Made by a program: the position numbers and the translations under genes. A stretch of DNA of 52,803 nt, taken from NCBI RefSeq assembly GCF_025602895.1, contig NW_026516412.1, forward strand, positions 1 through 52,803. Reading direction: 5' to 3'. Under the pieces are notes generated by a model, which was not told the origin of the DNA, searched no databases, and saw nothing but the letters and a program-made list of their open reading frames with translations. Origin of the DNA: Polychytrium aggregatum (taxonomy: Eukaryota; Chytridiomycota; Chytridiomycetes; Polychytriales). Each line of letters begins with the position of its first letter. The stretch's first letter is position 1. Shown here one piece after another: positions 20,304 through 30,752 of this stretch.

Positions 20304-21094
20304 TGTTAGGGATAGCTCCTGCTTGTTCTCCACTTTGACTGCACACTTGGCTATTCTTTTGCCTTTCTGTTTGTTTGTGTGTAGCCTTGCAGTTCCCCTC
20401 CGATTTTCCGCCTTTTGCCTGTCTTTTCCGCTCCTTCCGCACTTCCGTTTTCCCGCGCTGCTCCGCTTCCTTTGTCTTCTTCGCACGCGCCGGTTTGTTT
20501 GTGCACGCGCCTTGCTGCGATTGGTTGCAATTCGGCTGCCGGTCATGTGTCCCCCCACCGGTGACTCATGACCTGCCTGACCGCCCCGATCTCTTGTTCA
20601 TCTCGCATGCATTTGCCCCAACCTTATACTTGACCAATCCGCTTCTTGGACGTTGAGTCACATTGCTTCGCCTTTGCACGTTTCTCCTGCCAGGTGCTTC
20701 GCTTTTGCTTGCGCCTCTCTCGCTTTGGTTCTCTGCCTGTCTCGGTGGTCCTTCTCGGCCCTCGTTCGTGCATCGCCCCCTTCGCCCTGCTCGATCGCCC
20801 ACTTTTCCCTCCCTTGGCCGCCCTTCGCTGCCAAGTCCGGACTTGTCTATAAATAGCCTGACCCCCGCGATGTGTAGTCGAACCTTAGCGTTCAAAATAG
20901 GACTAAATAAAGTGCCTTCTACTTTATTCTCTGAGTGTTCCTCACGTCTCATTTCGAGACAAGTCTTATCTTGAACGGATCTTTGCTTCCCTCGCTCCCT
21001 CTCCGAGTCCACTTCGGACTCTACCCTTGCTTTCCCTGAGCTCACTTCGAGCTCACTTCTTCTTTTGCCGTTGAGTCCCCTTTGGACTCTAACA
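20304..21094 (+). repeat. 5' LTR of D2
   Basis: D-family LTR with TATAAA at 20848-20853. The self-priming pair is AGCGTTCAAAAT (20887-20898) and ATTTTGAACGCT (21097-21108, just outside the LTR). Confidence 0.95.
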
Positions 21095-21165
21095 TCATTT
21101 TGAACGCTCCCTCTTGGCTTCCCGGCCTTTCTTCTTCTTTCGCCTCTCTTTCCCTCGTCGATCCG

Positions 21166-22119
21166 ATGGCTGAGCCTGCTGCACCCCCGGCAGATCTCAA
21201 TGCGTACCTGGCGCGCATGGAGGAGCGTATGAACGCCCTCATGACCCAGAACGCTGCTCTCCATCGTCAGATCCAAGATCTGCAAGCTCCCGCCGCCGCT
21301 CCCCGCCAGGTCTACCAGGTGAACAAGCCCAAGGAGTTCCTAGGTTCCCGCGACGAGACGACGGCCTTCCTCGCCCAGTGCCACCTCGTCTTCCTCGCCG
21401 ATCCTGCCTTCTTTGCGCCCGAGCGCCAGAAGGTCCTTTATGCCACCTCCTTCCTCCGCGGCGAAGCTTTCAAATGGTACGAGGCCGCCTTTTATATGGC
21501 CAACCGCTTCCCGGCTTCCTTCGCGGATTTTGAAGTTGCCCTCAAGTCGACCTTCGGTGAGGACACGGCCTCCTCGCAAGATAAGGCCTTGAACGACCTC
21601 AAACGCTTGGTCCAGCTCAAGTCCTGCCAAGCCTTCGCCACCCGCTTCGTCCAGCTCGCCGCCCGCGTCCAGACTGACGAACCCACCAAGATGCACTTCT
21701 TCAAGGAGGGTTTGAAGTCTGAGGTCAAGTTCCACCTCATCGGTCTCCGCCCCGCTCCCGCTTCCTTGCCCGAGTTGATCAAGGCAGCGGTCGAGTACGA
21801 CGATGCCCTCCATCGTCTCAAGGTCTCCTCCCGTTCCCAACCTCCTCCTCCTTCTTCTCGCTCTGCTCCCCATCACCACCATTCTCCCGCGCATGTTTCT
21901 TCTTCCTCCTCTTCTGCACCCACTCCCATGGACCTTGACTCTGTCTCGGTCCGCCCTGCTAAGCTCTCCGACGTCGAGAAAAAGCGACGTCGTGAGCAGG
22001 GTCTCTGCTTGTACTGCGGGGAAAAGTCTTGTCCCGGCAGTCGCGATGTTCAGCAGTGCCCGGTTCTGGTCAAACGGAACTCGGGAAATGCTCACAGCCG
22101 AGCAGCACCTCGCAAGTAA
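21166..22119 (+). CDS. gag: Gag of D2
   Basis: 317 residues from the ATG at 21166; the longer open frame upstream lies in the LTR and has no ATG. The layout is as in D1. The cysteine cluster CLYCGEKSCPG..QQC is retained in all three D copies although it departs from CCHC. The stop is 22117-22119, in the frameshift hairpin loop. Confidence 0.93.
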   Translation: MAEPAAPPADLNAYLARMEERMNALMTQNAALHRQIQDLQAPAAAPRQVYQVNKPKEFLGSRDETTAFLAQCHLVFLADPAFFAPERQKVLYATSFLRGEAFKWYEAAFYMANRFPASFADFEVALKSTFGEDTASSQDKALNDLKRLVQLKSCQAFATRFVQLAARVQTDEPTKMHFFKEGLKSEVKFHLIGLRPAPASLPELIKAAVEYDDALHRLKVSSRSQPPPPSSRSAPHHHHSPAHVSSSSSSAPTPMDLDSVSVRPAKLSDVEKKRRREQGLCLYCGEKSCPGSRDVQQCPVLVKRNSGNAHSRAAPRK

Positions 22120-22136
22120 GCGAGGTGGTCTGTTCG
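22083..22136 (+). promoter_or_regulatory. Candidate -1 frameshift signal of D2
   Basis: GGGAAAT (22083-22089) is followed by a 9-nt spacer. The stem is CGAGCAG+CACCTCGC (22099-22113) with GCGAGGTG (22120-22127) and CTGTTCG (22130-22136), separated by a GT bulge. The stop TAA is in the loop (22117-22119). The pol frame reads GGG AAA TGC across the site. Confidence 0.8.
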
Positions 22137-25100
22137 GCGATACGAACATCTTCCCCCTCTGACTCGTCACTATCGGACGATAAGCTTCTTCTTCCGGCCA
22201 CTCTTATCGTCATGAGTCTTTCTGGCCCGGTCTCCATCTCCCTTTCTGTTTTTATTGATGATGGATGTTCCGCTCTTGCCCTCATTGATCCTGCCTTTGC
22301 CGATCTCCATAAACTCTCTCTTATCCCTCTTTCTACTCCTTACTCCGTTTCCCTTGCTGATGGTTCTTCGGCCGGTTTCATTCGTTTCCAAACCGCGCCT
22401 TTGACTCTGACCATTGGTTCCCACACCGAGTCGATTTCTTTTCTTGTGACTCGACTCTCCACCACTCCCATCACTCTTGGTCTTCCCTGGATGCGCTTGC
22501 ATAATCCAGTTGTTAATTGGAAGTCCCTCTCCCTTTCATTCTCCGATCCCTCTTGCCTTGCTGATGGACACATCCTCGCGGATGTCTCTGCTTCTTCCTT
22601 GGACACTCCGTCCGCTTCCGGCTCCTCGCCTCCCCCTTCGGGCACTTCGCCTTTGACTCCTCCTCCCTCCGGTCCTTCCCTTACACCGGTTCCCTCCTTT
22701 GGCACTTCGCCTTCCCTTTCTTCCCGCCTTGACTCTGCTTCGCTTTCTGAAGAGCCAACGGCTTTATCTTCACCCGACATTGAGCTCGTTAATGCGGCGA
22801 GTCTTCTCCGTCTTGCACGGGAAGACAAGCTCGACATTTTCGCTGCCCAAATGGATATCCGTCCTCCTTCGCCGGAGACGTATCCTACGGTGTCGATAAG
22901 GTCCGTGCTCACGACGAAGGTGTATGCCGAGTCTGGCACCCCTGTTGACTCTCGAGGCGTCCCACTCAAATACAATGAGTTTGGCGACGTTTTCAGCCTC
23001 AAGTCTGACCCTCCTTCTTCCTTGCCTCCTCATCGTCCGTATGACTTGTCCATTGAGTTTGTACGGACCGAGGATGGAAAGGAACCTCGTTTGCCAAAGC
23101 CGGGGAAAGTCTATCCTTTGTCCCCGGCCGAGGAATCTGCTCTTTCGGAGTATCTGACCAACGCCCTCGCACGTGGTTGGATCTCCAAATCCTCTTCTCC
23201 CGTTGGTGCTCCCTGCTTCTTCGTGAAGAAGCCCAATGGTGGTCTTCGCCTTTGCGTCGACTACCGAGGCCTCAATGCCATCACGAAGAAGAACCGTTAC
23301 CCACTTCCCCTCTTCCAGGATCTTCTGGATAAACTTTCTTCTGCCCGCGTCTTCTCACACCTCGACCTTCCTGATGCTTACCACTTGGTTCGTGTCAAGA
23401 AGGGCGATGAGTGGAAGACTGCTTTTGTTTGCAAATCTGGCTCATTTGAGTACAATGTTATCCCCTTTGGTCTTTCGAATGCCCCCGCTGCTTTTCAGTT
23501 TTTTATGAACGACATCTTCTCGGACCTCCTTGGTGTCTGTGTTGTCATTTATCTTGACGACATCCTGATCTTCTCAAAAGATCCCCAGGAGCATGAGGAG
23601 CATGTTAAGCTTGTTCTCTCTCGCCTTCGTGAACACTCCCTTAAGGTCAATCCGGCCAAGTGTTCTTTTGACCTTTCTGAAGTTGACTTTCTCGGCATGA
23701 TCATTTCTGCCGATGGCATCAAAATGGACCCTGCCAAGGTCGAGGCCGTTTCCCTTTGGCCTGTTCCCTCTTCTGCTCGCGATATCCAAGTCTTTATTGG
23801 TTTCGCAAACTTTTACCGCCGCTTCGTCAAGGACTTTTCCGCACTTGCTCGTCCTTTGACTTCCCTCACTACCAAATCCTCCACCTTCTCTTGGTCTCCC
23901 GAGGCCCAAGAGGCTTTTGATTCTCTTAAACTTTCCTTCACTTCCGCACCTATTCTTCGATACTTTGATTTCTCTAAACCCGCTGTCATCGAGCCCGATG
24001 CTTCTGACTTTGCTTTGGGTGCCGTCCTTTCTCAGTTTGACCCTGACGGCGCTCTTCACCCCGTTGCTTTTCACTCTCGGCAATTCCGTCCCGCCGAGGT
24101 GAATTATGACACTCACGACAAAGAGCTCCTCGCCATTGTCGATTCCTTTACCGCCTGGCGTCATTACTTGATGGCTGCCGACCCTGATATTCCCACTCTT
24201 GTTTTCTCTGATCATCAGAACCTTACCCGGTTCACTGCCGCTTCTCAACTTTCTCGCCGCCAGTTCCGGTGGGCCCAATTCCTTTCTGACTTTGCTTTTC
24301 GCATTTACCACCGCCCTGGTCGTCTCAACACCAAAGCCGATGCTCTCAGTCGCCGTTCTGACTTTGAGATAAAGCCTGGTGACTCCCTCCACTCCACCAA
24401 CTTCCTTCAGCTGTTCGAGTCTATTTCTCTCGACAGCATCACTGTTATCGGCTCGAATCCCGACTTTCTTTCCGAGATTCGAGCTGCCACCCTTTCTTGT
24501 TCCCTCCTTTCTGACTTTAACGCCAAACGTCTTGATGGCGATTACTCCTTCCGTGACGGTCTCCTTTACTTTAAAGACCTGATCGTTGTCCCTTCCCCCG
24601 AGCTCCAGCTCAAAGTGTTTGAGCAACGTCACTGCTCCGCTGCCGCTGGTCACTTTGGTCTTGCCAAGACCGTTGAGCTCGTCTCCCGGGACTTTCACTG
24701 GCCCCGGCTTCGTAAGTCTGTGCGTCGCTTCATTGCTAATTGTGAAGCGTGCCAGCGAGCCAAGCCGTCCCGTCACTCCCCTTATGGTTTACTTCATCCT
24801 CTCCCCGTTCCTTCCGAACGTTGGTGGGACCTGTCGATGGACTTCATCACGGATCTCCCACCTTCGAACGGTTTTGACTCGATCTTCGTGGTTAAGGACC
24901 GCCTGTCCAAACAAGCACACTTTGTGCCCACCACGAAGACGGTTACAGGCGAGCAAACCGCCGAACTCTTCCTCTCCCACATCTTCCGCTTGCATGGTTG
25001 TCCCCGGTCTATTGTTTCGGACCGAGGAACTCAGTTTACTTCGGCCTTCTGGAGGCGCTTCAATGAGCTTCTGAAGACGAAGATTTCCCTTTCTTCTGCC

Positions 25101-25907
25101 TTCCACCCCGAGACCGACGGTTCGACCGAGGTTCTCAACCAGGTCATCGAGCAGTATTTGCGTATCCATTGCAATTACCTGCAAGACGACTGGACCCTTC
25201 ACCTTCCCCTTGCCGAGTTCACTTACAACAACTCGGAAAACACCTCCACTGGCATGACTCCCTTCTTTGCAGTCCATGGCCATCACCCCATTTTCGATCC
25301 CTCTATCATTCGTGATCCCTCTGTTGTGCCCTCTGCCGAAGAACGTGTCGACCGACTTCAGACCGTTCTCGAGGATCTCAAGGCCAACCTCCGGGTTGCC
25401 CAAGAGTCCTACACTGTGCAGGCCAACAAATCCCGTCTCCCCACTCCCGACATCTCCGTTGGCGACCTCGTTTTTCTGGATCGTCGCCACATTCGCACCC
25501 TTCGTCCCTCCAACAAGCTTGACCAGAAAAAGCTTGGCCCCTTTAAAGTTCTTCGCCGCATCAACCCCGTTGCCTTTGAGCTTAAACTCCCTTCCACACT
25601 TAAAGTTCACCCCGTTTTCCATGTATCCCTCCTTGAACCCCGAACGAAGGACATTGTTCCCGAGTTCACCCAACCAGAACCACCTCCCATTCTTGTTAAC
25701 TCCCAGGAAGAGTTTGAGGTCGAGACTGTTCTCGATTCTCGGCTCTTCCGTGGTCGCTTACAGTACTTGGTTCAGTGGAAGGGCTATTCCGAGACTGACC
25801 GGTCTTGGGAGCCCGCTGCCAATGTTTCCCACGCCACTGATCTTGTTGCTGACTTCCACCTTCGCTATCCCTCAAAGCCGAAGGCGACGTCCGGAGTTCG
25901 TCGCTAA
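22083..25907 (+). CDS. pol: Pol of D2
   Basis: An intact polyprotein in the -1 frame. Domains in order: protease-like region with D-D-G at 22257-22265 (FIDDGCSALALID); a Ser/Pro/Thr linker; RT (VDYRGL near 23260, YLDD 23550-23561); RNase H (EPDASDFALGAVLSQ near 23990); integrase finger (24640-24765); DDE core (SMDFITDLPP near 24835, IVSDRGTQFTSAFW, HPETDGSTEVLNQ); GPY/F-like module (KLGPFKVLRRINP); and chromodomain (EFEVETVLDSRL..YLVQWKGYSETDRSWEP, 25705-25800). The stop is at 25905-25907, with purine tract AAGGAAGGGGATGA before the 3' LTR. It is probably functional, although the DDG protease motif is atypical. Confidence 0.94.
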   Translation, partial: GKCSQPSSTSQVSEVVCSAIRTSSPSDSSLSDDKLLLPATLIVMSLSGPVSISLSVFIDDGCSALALIDPAFADLHKLSLIPLSTPYSVSLADGSSAGFIRFQTAPLTLTIGSHTESISFLVTRLSTTPITLGLPWMRLHNPVVNWKSLSLSFSDPSCLADGHILADVSASSLDTPSASGSSPPPSGTSPLTPPPSGPSLTPVPSFGTSPSLSSRLDSASLSEEPTALSSPDIELVNAASLLRLAREDKLDIFAAQMDIRPPSPETYPTVSIRSVLTTKVYAESGTPVDSRGVPLKYNEFGDVFSLKSDPPSSLPPHRPYDLSIEFVRTEDGKEPRLPKPGKVYPLSPAEESALSEYLTNALARGWISKSSSPVGAPCFFVKKPNGGLRLCVDYRGLNAITKKNRYPLPLFQDLLDKLSSARVFSHLDLPDAYHLVRVKKGDEWKTAFVCKSGSFEYNVIPFGLSNAPAAFQFFMNDIFSDLLGVCVVIYLDDILIFSKDPQEHEEHVKLVLSRLREHSLKVNPAKCSFDLSEVDFLGMIISADGIKMDPAKVEAVSLWPVPSSARDIQVFIGFANFYRRFVKDFSALARPLTSLTTKSSTFSWSPEAQEAFDSLKLSFTSAPILRYFDFSKPAVIEPDASDFALGAVLSQFDPDGALHPVAFHSRQFRPAEVNYDTHDKELLAIVDSFTAWRHYLMAADPDIPTLVFSDHQNLTRFTAASQLSRRQFRWAQFLSDFAFRIYHRPGRLNTKADALSRRSDFEIKPGDSLHSTNFLQLFESISLDSITVIGSNPDFLSEIRAATLSCSLLSDFNAKRLDGDYSFRDGLLYFKDLIVVPSPELQLKVFEQRHCSAAAGHFGLAKTVELVSRDFHWPRLRKSVRRFIANCEACQRAKPSRHSPYGLLHPLPVPSERWWDLSMDFITDLPPSNGFDSIFVVKDRLSKQAHFVPTTKTVTGEQTAELFLSHIFRLHGCPRSIVSDRGTQFTSAFWRRFNELLKTKISLSSAFHPETDGSTEVLNQVIEQYLRIHCNYLQDDWTLHLPLAEFTYNNSENTSTGMTPFFAVHGHHPIFDPSIIRDPSVVPSAEERVDRLQTVLEDLKANLRVAQESYTVQANKSRLPTPDISVGDLVFLDRRHIRTLRPSNKLDQKKLGPFKVLRRINPVAFELKLPSTLKVHPVFHVSLLEPRTKDIVPEFTQPEPPPILVNSQEEFEVETVLDSRLFRGRLQYLVQWKGYSETDRSWEPAANVSHATDLVADFHLRYPSKPKATSGVRR

Positions 25908-25919
25908 GGAAGGGGATGA

Positions 25920-26710
25920 TGTTAGGGATAGCTCCTGCTTGTTCTCCACTTTGACTGCACACTTGGCTATTCTTTTGCCTTTCTGTTTGTTTGTGTGTAG
26001 CCTTGCAGTTCCCCTCCGATTTTCCGCCTTTTGCCTGTCTTTTCCGCTCCTTCCGCACTTCCGTTTTCCCGCGCTGCTCCGCTTCCTTTGTCTTCTTCGC
26101 ACGCGCCGGTTTGTTTGTGCACGCGCCTTGCTGCGATTGGTTGCAATTCGGCTGCCGGTCATGTGTCCCCCCACCGGTGACTCATGACCTGCCTGACCGC
26201 CCCGATCTCTTGTTCATCTCGCATGCATTTGCCCCAACCTTATACTTGACCAATCCGCTTCTTGGACGTTGAGTCACATTGCTTCGCCTTTGCACGTTTC
26301 TCCTGCCAGGTGCTTCGCTTTTGCTTGCGCCTCTCTCGCTTTGGTTCTCTGCCTGTCTCGGTGGTCCTTCTCGGCCCTCGTTCGTGCATCGCCCCCTTCG
26401 CCCTGCTCGATCGCCCACTTTTCCCTCCCTTGGCCGCCCTTCGCTGCCAAGTCCGGACTTGTCTATAAATAGCCTGACCCCCGCGATGTGTAGTCGAACC
26501 TTAGCGTTCAAAATAGGACTAAATAAAGTGCCTTCTACTTTATTCTCTGAGTGTTCCTCACGTCTCATTTCGAGACAAGTCTTATCTTGAACGGATCTTT
26601 GCTTCCCTCGCTCCCTCTCCGAGTCCACTTCGGACTCTACCCTTGCTTTCCCTGAGCTCACTTCGAGCTCACTTCTTCTTTTGCCGTTGAGTCCCCTTTG
26701 GACTCTAACA
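25920..26710 (+). repeat. 3' LTR of D2
   Basis: 791 bp, the same as the 5' LTR on reading. The target duplication GTGTC follows at 26711-26715. Confidence 0.95.
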
Positions 26711-26715
26711 GTGTC

Positions 26716-27784
26716 CATGGACTTTGCCTTTATGCCACTGTCGAAGAAAGGCAACGACAAGTGTCTGATCCTGGTGGATCGACTCACCAAGCTGGCACGG
26801 TTCGTTCCGTGCACAACCAAGTCCACGGCCGAGGACGTGGCATTGTTGTTTATTCAATACTGGGTCGTCTCCTTCGGACTCCCGACGGAGCTAATCTCGG
26901 ACCGAGACTCCCTTTTCACATCGAACTTTTGGATAAAAGTCCTGACCACGCTTAAGATTTCCCAGAAGCTTACGACGGCCCGGCACCAACAGGCCAATGG
27001 CCAAGCCGAAGCAACGGTCAAGGACCTCAAGCAAAGACTGGTCCCATTCGCCAACTACAAGGGCGATAATTGGGACGAGGTGGTGCACCTGCTGGAGTTT
27101 GGACACAACGACTCGGTGCACACCTCCACCGGATTCTCCCCATTCTATTTGGCATTCGGGGTACACCCAAGGACGATGCCCGGCAACGAGCATGCCACCG
27201 ATGATCGAGTGGCAACCTGGAGTCTCCTGGAGGACCTCGAAGCCATACGAAGGATTGCAACACAACAACTCCAGGAGGCTCAGGATCATCAAACCCGGAG
27301 CGGGAACGAGAGAAGACAGGCGGGGGAGGAGCTCAAGGTTGGAGACATGGTCCTCCTTGAGCGCGAAGGTATCAACTGGGAGGCCCACAAGTTCAGGCCA
27401 GACCAAATCATCCCGCGTCGGCTGGGTCCGTTCAAGATTACGGAGATCGAAGGACTCAACCACACCCTGGAGCTACCCCCTACACTAAGCCACATACACC
27501 CGACATTCCACCGCAAACTCCTGCGGAAGTTTATTGAGACGCCGGACGACTTCGCTTCAAGAGCGACTTACACAAGACCACCTGCAATCTCGGACGTCGA
27601 ACCAATATTCAAGGTGGAGAAGTTGGTCAACGACAGAAAATACCGCAGGAAGCAACAGTACCTGGTACTGTGGGAAGGATATCCCCTTGAAGATGCCACT
27701 TGGGAATACGAAGACAACATCGCGGATGATGTGATAGGAGATTACTGGAGAGAGAAGGATGTGGGTGTAGGGAGTAGTATGTAG
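26716..27784 (+). CDS. gag-pol: Gag-Pol of E, C-terminal part (integrase core and chromodomain)
   Basis: This continues the E frame after D2. The DDE core starts at MDFAFMPLSKKGNDKC and runs through LISDRDSLFTSNFW and RHQQANGQAEATVK. The order then is a GPY/F-type module (RRLGPFKITEIEG..HPTFHRKLLRKF) and a chromodomain (FKVEKLVNDRKYRRKQQYLV..WEGYPLEDATWEY). The stop is 27782-27784. A G-rich polypurine tract (27807-27814) precedes the 3' LTR. Confidence 0.94.
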
Positions 27785-27814
27785 TTAGAAATTTGATTTC
27801 AAATTTAGGGGGGG

Positions 27815-28115
27815 TGTGACACGATTGAGGATAATCGAGGTATAGCCGTGAGCGAGAGCTTTCTTACGATACCGATTTCATCCAGAACGGATGAGAACTG
27901 ACTGCTGTAGCACCGTGGGAAAGATTGTAGTGTATCGAGGGAGTAGTCCTGGGTTACTGTGTGTGTGTGTGTAGCTGGGGAACGGATAAGGAAATGGTGC
28001 GCGCTCCTGTATGACTCTGGGCGCGTCAACGCGTCAGGCTGCTGGACATATAAGGCCGCCCCCTCGCCCTGCTCTGCTGGAGATCATCTGGAAAAATATA
28101 GTGGCCTTGGCTACA
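27815..28115 (+). repeat. 3' LTR of E
   Basis: 301 bp, TGTGACACG..TTGGCTACA, followed by the duplication GCAAT. Confidence 0.94.
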
Positions 28116-28120
28116 GCAAT

Positions 28121-29943
28121 TCCGTCCCGCCGAGGTGAATTATGACACCCACGACAAAGAGCTCCTTGCCATTGTCGATTCCTTTACTGCCTGGCGTCAT
28201 TACTTGATGGCTGCCGACCCCGATCATCCCACTCTTGTCTTCTCTGATCATCAGAACCTTACCCGGTTCACTTCCGCTTCCCAACTTTCTCGCCGCCAGT
28301 TCCGGTGGGCCCAATTCCTTTCTGATTTTGCTTTCCGCATTTACCACCGCCCTGGTCGCCTCAACACCAAAGCTGATGCTCTCAGTCGCCGTTCTGACTT
28401 TGAGATAAAGCCTGGTGACTCCCTCCACTCCACCAACTTCCTTCAGCTGTTCGAGTCTATTTCTCTCGACAGCATCACTGTTATCGGCTCGAATCCCGAC
28501 TTTCTTTCCGAGATTCGAGCTGCCACCCTTTCTTGTTCCCTTCTTTCTGACTTTAACGCCAAACGTCTTGATGGCGATTACTCCTTCCGTGACGGTCTCC
28601 TTTACTTTAAAGACCTGATCGTTGTCCCTTCCCCCGAGCTCCAGCTCAAAGTGTTTGAGCAACGTCACTGCTCCGCTGCCGCTGGTCACTTTGGTCTTGC
28701 CAAGACCGTTGAGCTCATCTCCCGGGACTTTCACTGGCCCCGGCTTCGTAAGTCTGTGCGTCGCTTCATTGCTAATTGTGAAGCGTGCCAGCGAGCCAAG
28801 CCGTCCCGTCACTCCCCTTATGGTTTACTTCACCCTCTCCCCGTTCCTTCCGAACGTTGGTGGGACCTGTCGATGGACTTCATCACGGATCTCCCACCTT
28901 CGAACGGTTTTGACTCCATCTTCGTGGTTAAGGACCGCCTGTCCAAACAAGCACACTTTGTGCCCACCACGAAGACGGTTACAGGCGAGCAAACCGCCGA
29001 ACTCTTCCTCTCCCACATCTTCCGCTTGCATGGTTGTCCCCGGTCTATTGTTTCGGACCGAGGAACTCAGTTTACTTCGGCCTTCTGGAGGCGCTTCAAT
29101 GAGCTTCTGAAGACGAAGATTTCCCTTTCTTCTGCCTTCCACCCCGAGACCGACGGTTCGACCGAGGTTCTCAACCAGGTCATCGAGCAGTATTTGCGTA
29201 TCCATTGCAATTACCTGCAAGACGACTGGACCCTTCACCTTCCCCTTGCCGAGTTCACTTACAACAACTCGGAAAACACCTCCACTGGCATGACTCCCTT
29301 CTTTGCAGTCCATGGCCATCACCCCATTTTTGATCCCTCCATCATCCGTGATCCCTCTGTTGTGCCCTCTGCCGAAGAACGTGTCGACCGACTTCAGACC
29401 GTCCTCGAGGATCTCAAGGCCAACCTCCGGGTTGCCCAAGAGTCCTACACTGTGCAGGCCAACAAATCCCGTCTCCCCACTCCCGACATCTCCGTTGGCG
29501 ACCTCGTTTTTCTTGATCGTCGCCACATCCGCACCCTTCGTCCCTCCAACAAGCTTGACCAGAAAAAGCTTGGCCCCTTTAAAGTTCTTCGCCGCATCAA
29601 CCCCGTTGCCTTTGAACTTAAACTCCCTTCCACACTCAAAGTCCATCCCGTTTTTCATGTATCCCTCCTTGAACCCCGAACGAAGGACATTGTTCCCGAG
29701 TTCACCCAACCCGAACCACCTCCCATTCTTGTCGACTCCCAGGAAGAGTTTGAGGTCGAGACTGTTCTCGATTCTCGGCTCTTCCGTGGTCGCTTACAGT
29801 ACTTGGTTCAGTGGAAGGGCTATTCCGAGACTGACCGGTCTTGGGAGCCCGCTGCCAATGTTTCCCACGCCACTGATCTTGTTGCTGATTTCCACCTTCG
29901 CTATCCCTCAAAGCCGAAGGCGACGCCCGGAGTTCGTCGCTAA
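28121..29943 (+). CDS. pol: Pol of D1, segment 3 (RNase H end, integrase, chromodomain)
   Basis: This resumes the D1 frame after E. It has the end of RNase H (NYDTHDKELLAIVDSFTAWR), the integrase HHCC finger (HFGLAKTVELISRDFHW..CEACQ), the DDE core (SMDFITDLPP, VSDRGTQFTSAFW, HPETDGSTEVLN), the GPY/F-like module and the chromodomain, matching D2 almost residue for residue. The stop TAA is 29941-29943. Confidence 0.93.
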
Positions 29944-29955
29944 GGAAGGGGATGA

Positions 29956-30747
29956 TGTTAGGGATAGCTCCTGCTTGTTCTCCACTTTGACTGCACACTT
30001 GGTTGTTCTTTTGCCTTTCTGTTTGTTTGTGTGTAGCTTTGCAGTTCCCCTCCAATTTTCCGCCTTTTGCCTGCCATTTCCGCTCCTTCCGCACTTCCGC
30101 TTTCCCGCGCTGCTCCGCTTCCTTTGTCTTCTTCGCACGCGCCGGTTTGTTTGTGCACGCGCCTTGCTGCGATTGGTTGCAATTCGGCTGCCGGTCATGT
30201 GTCCCCCCACCGGTGACTCATGACCTGCCTGACCGCCCCGATCTCTTGTTCATCTCGCATGCATTTGCCCCAACCTTATACTTGACCAATCCGCTTCTTG
30301 GATGTTGAGTCACATTGCTTCGCCTTTGCACGTTTCTCCTGCCTGGTGCTTCGCTTTTGCTTGCGCCTCTCTCGCTTTGGTTCTCTGCCTGTCTCGGTGG
30401 TCCTTCTCGGCCCTCGTTCGTGCATCGCCCCCTTCACCCTGCTCGATCGCCCACTTTTCCCTCCCTTGGCCGCCCTTCGCTGCCAAGTCCGGACTTGTCT
30501 ATAAATAGCCTGACCCCCGCGATGTGTAGTCGAACCTCAGCGTTCAAAATAGGACTAAATAAAGTGCCTTCTACTTTATTCTCTGAGTGTTCCTCACGTC
30601 TCATTTCGAGACTAGTCTTATCTTGAACGGATCTTTGCTTTCCTCGCTCCCTCTCCGAGTCCACTTCGGACTTTACCCTTGCCTTCCCTGAGCTCACTTC
30701 GAGCTCACCTTCTTCTTTTGCCGTTGAGTCCCCTTCGGACTCTAACA
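29956..30747 (+). repeat. 3' LTR of D1
   Basis: 792 bp, with about three differences from the 5' LTR (for example near 30098 and 30163). The duplication AGGAC follows at 30748-30752. Confidence 0.95.
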
Positions 30748-30752
30748 AGGAC

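Larger units (their letters stand above)
20304..26710 (+). mobile_element. Element D2: complete D-family element
   Basis: 6407 bp, LTRs 20304-21094 and 25920-26710 (791 bp, no difference seen by eye). It is flanked by GTGTC (20299-20303 and 26711-26715) inside the integrase region of E. Gag and pol are both intact. It is the innermost, hence youngest, insertion on its path. Confidence 0.96.
15745..28115 (+). mobile_element. Element E: Ty3/gypsy chromodomain element with fused Gag-Pol, carrying D2
   Basis: LTRs 15745-16045 and 27815-28115 (301 bp, indistinguishable by eye) are flanked by GCAAT (15740-15744 and 28116-28120). Without D2 and its duplication the element is about 5.96 kb. Gag and Pol are one frame, broken only by D2. 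Confidence 0.95.
5886..30747 (+). mobile_element. Element D1: D-family element carrying F and E(+D2)
   Basis: The LTR pair is 5886-6677 and 29956-30747, both 792 bp, flanked by the 5-bp duplication AGGAC (5881-5885 and 30748-30752) inside the integrase gene of B. Its own sequence is about 6.4 kb, the same as D2. The rest is element F (8523-14594) and element E with D2 inside (15745-28115). The two LTRs differ at only about three positions by eye. Coding frames are uninterrupted apart from the two insertions. Confidence 0.95.

Noticed and set aside
23574..24776. Long antisense frames over pol (for example 400 codons here, 294 at 24789-25673, 376 at 3405-4535)
   Set aside because: They lie exactly opposite strongly conserved RT/RNase H/integrase coding and have no domain of their own; codon bias of the sense strand keeps them open.
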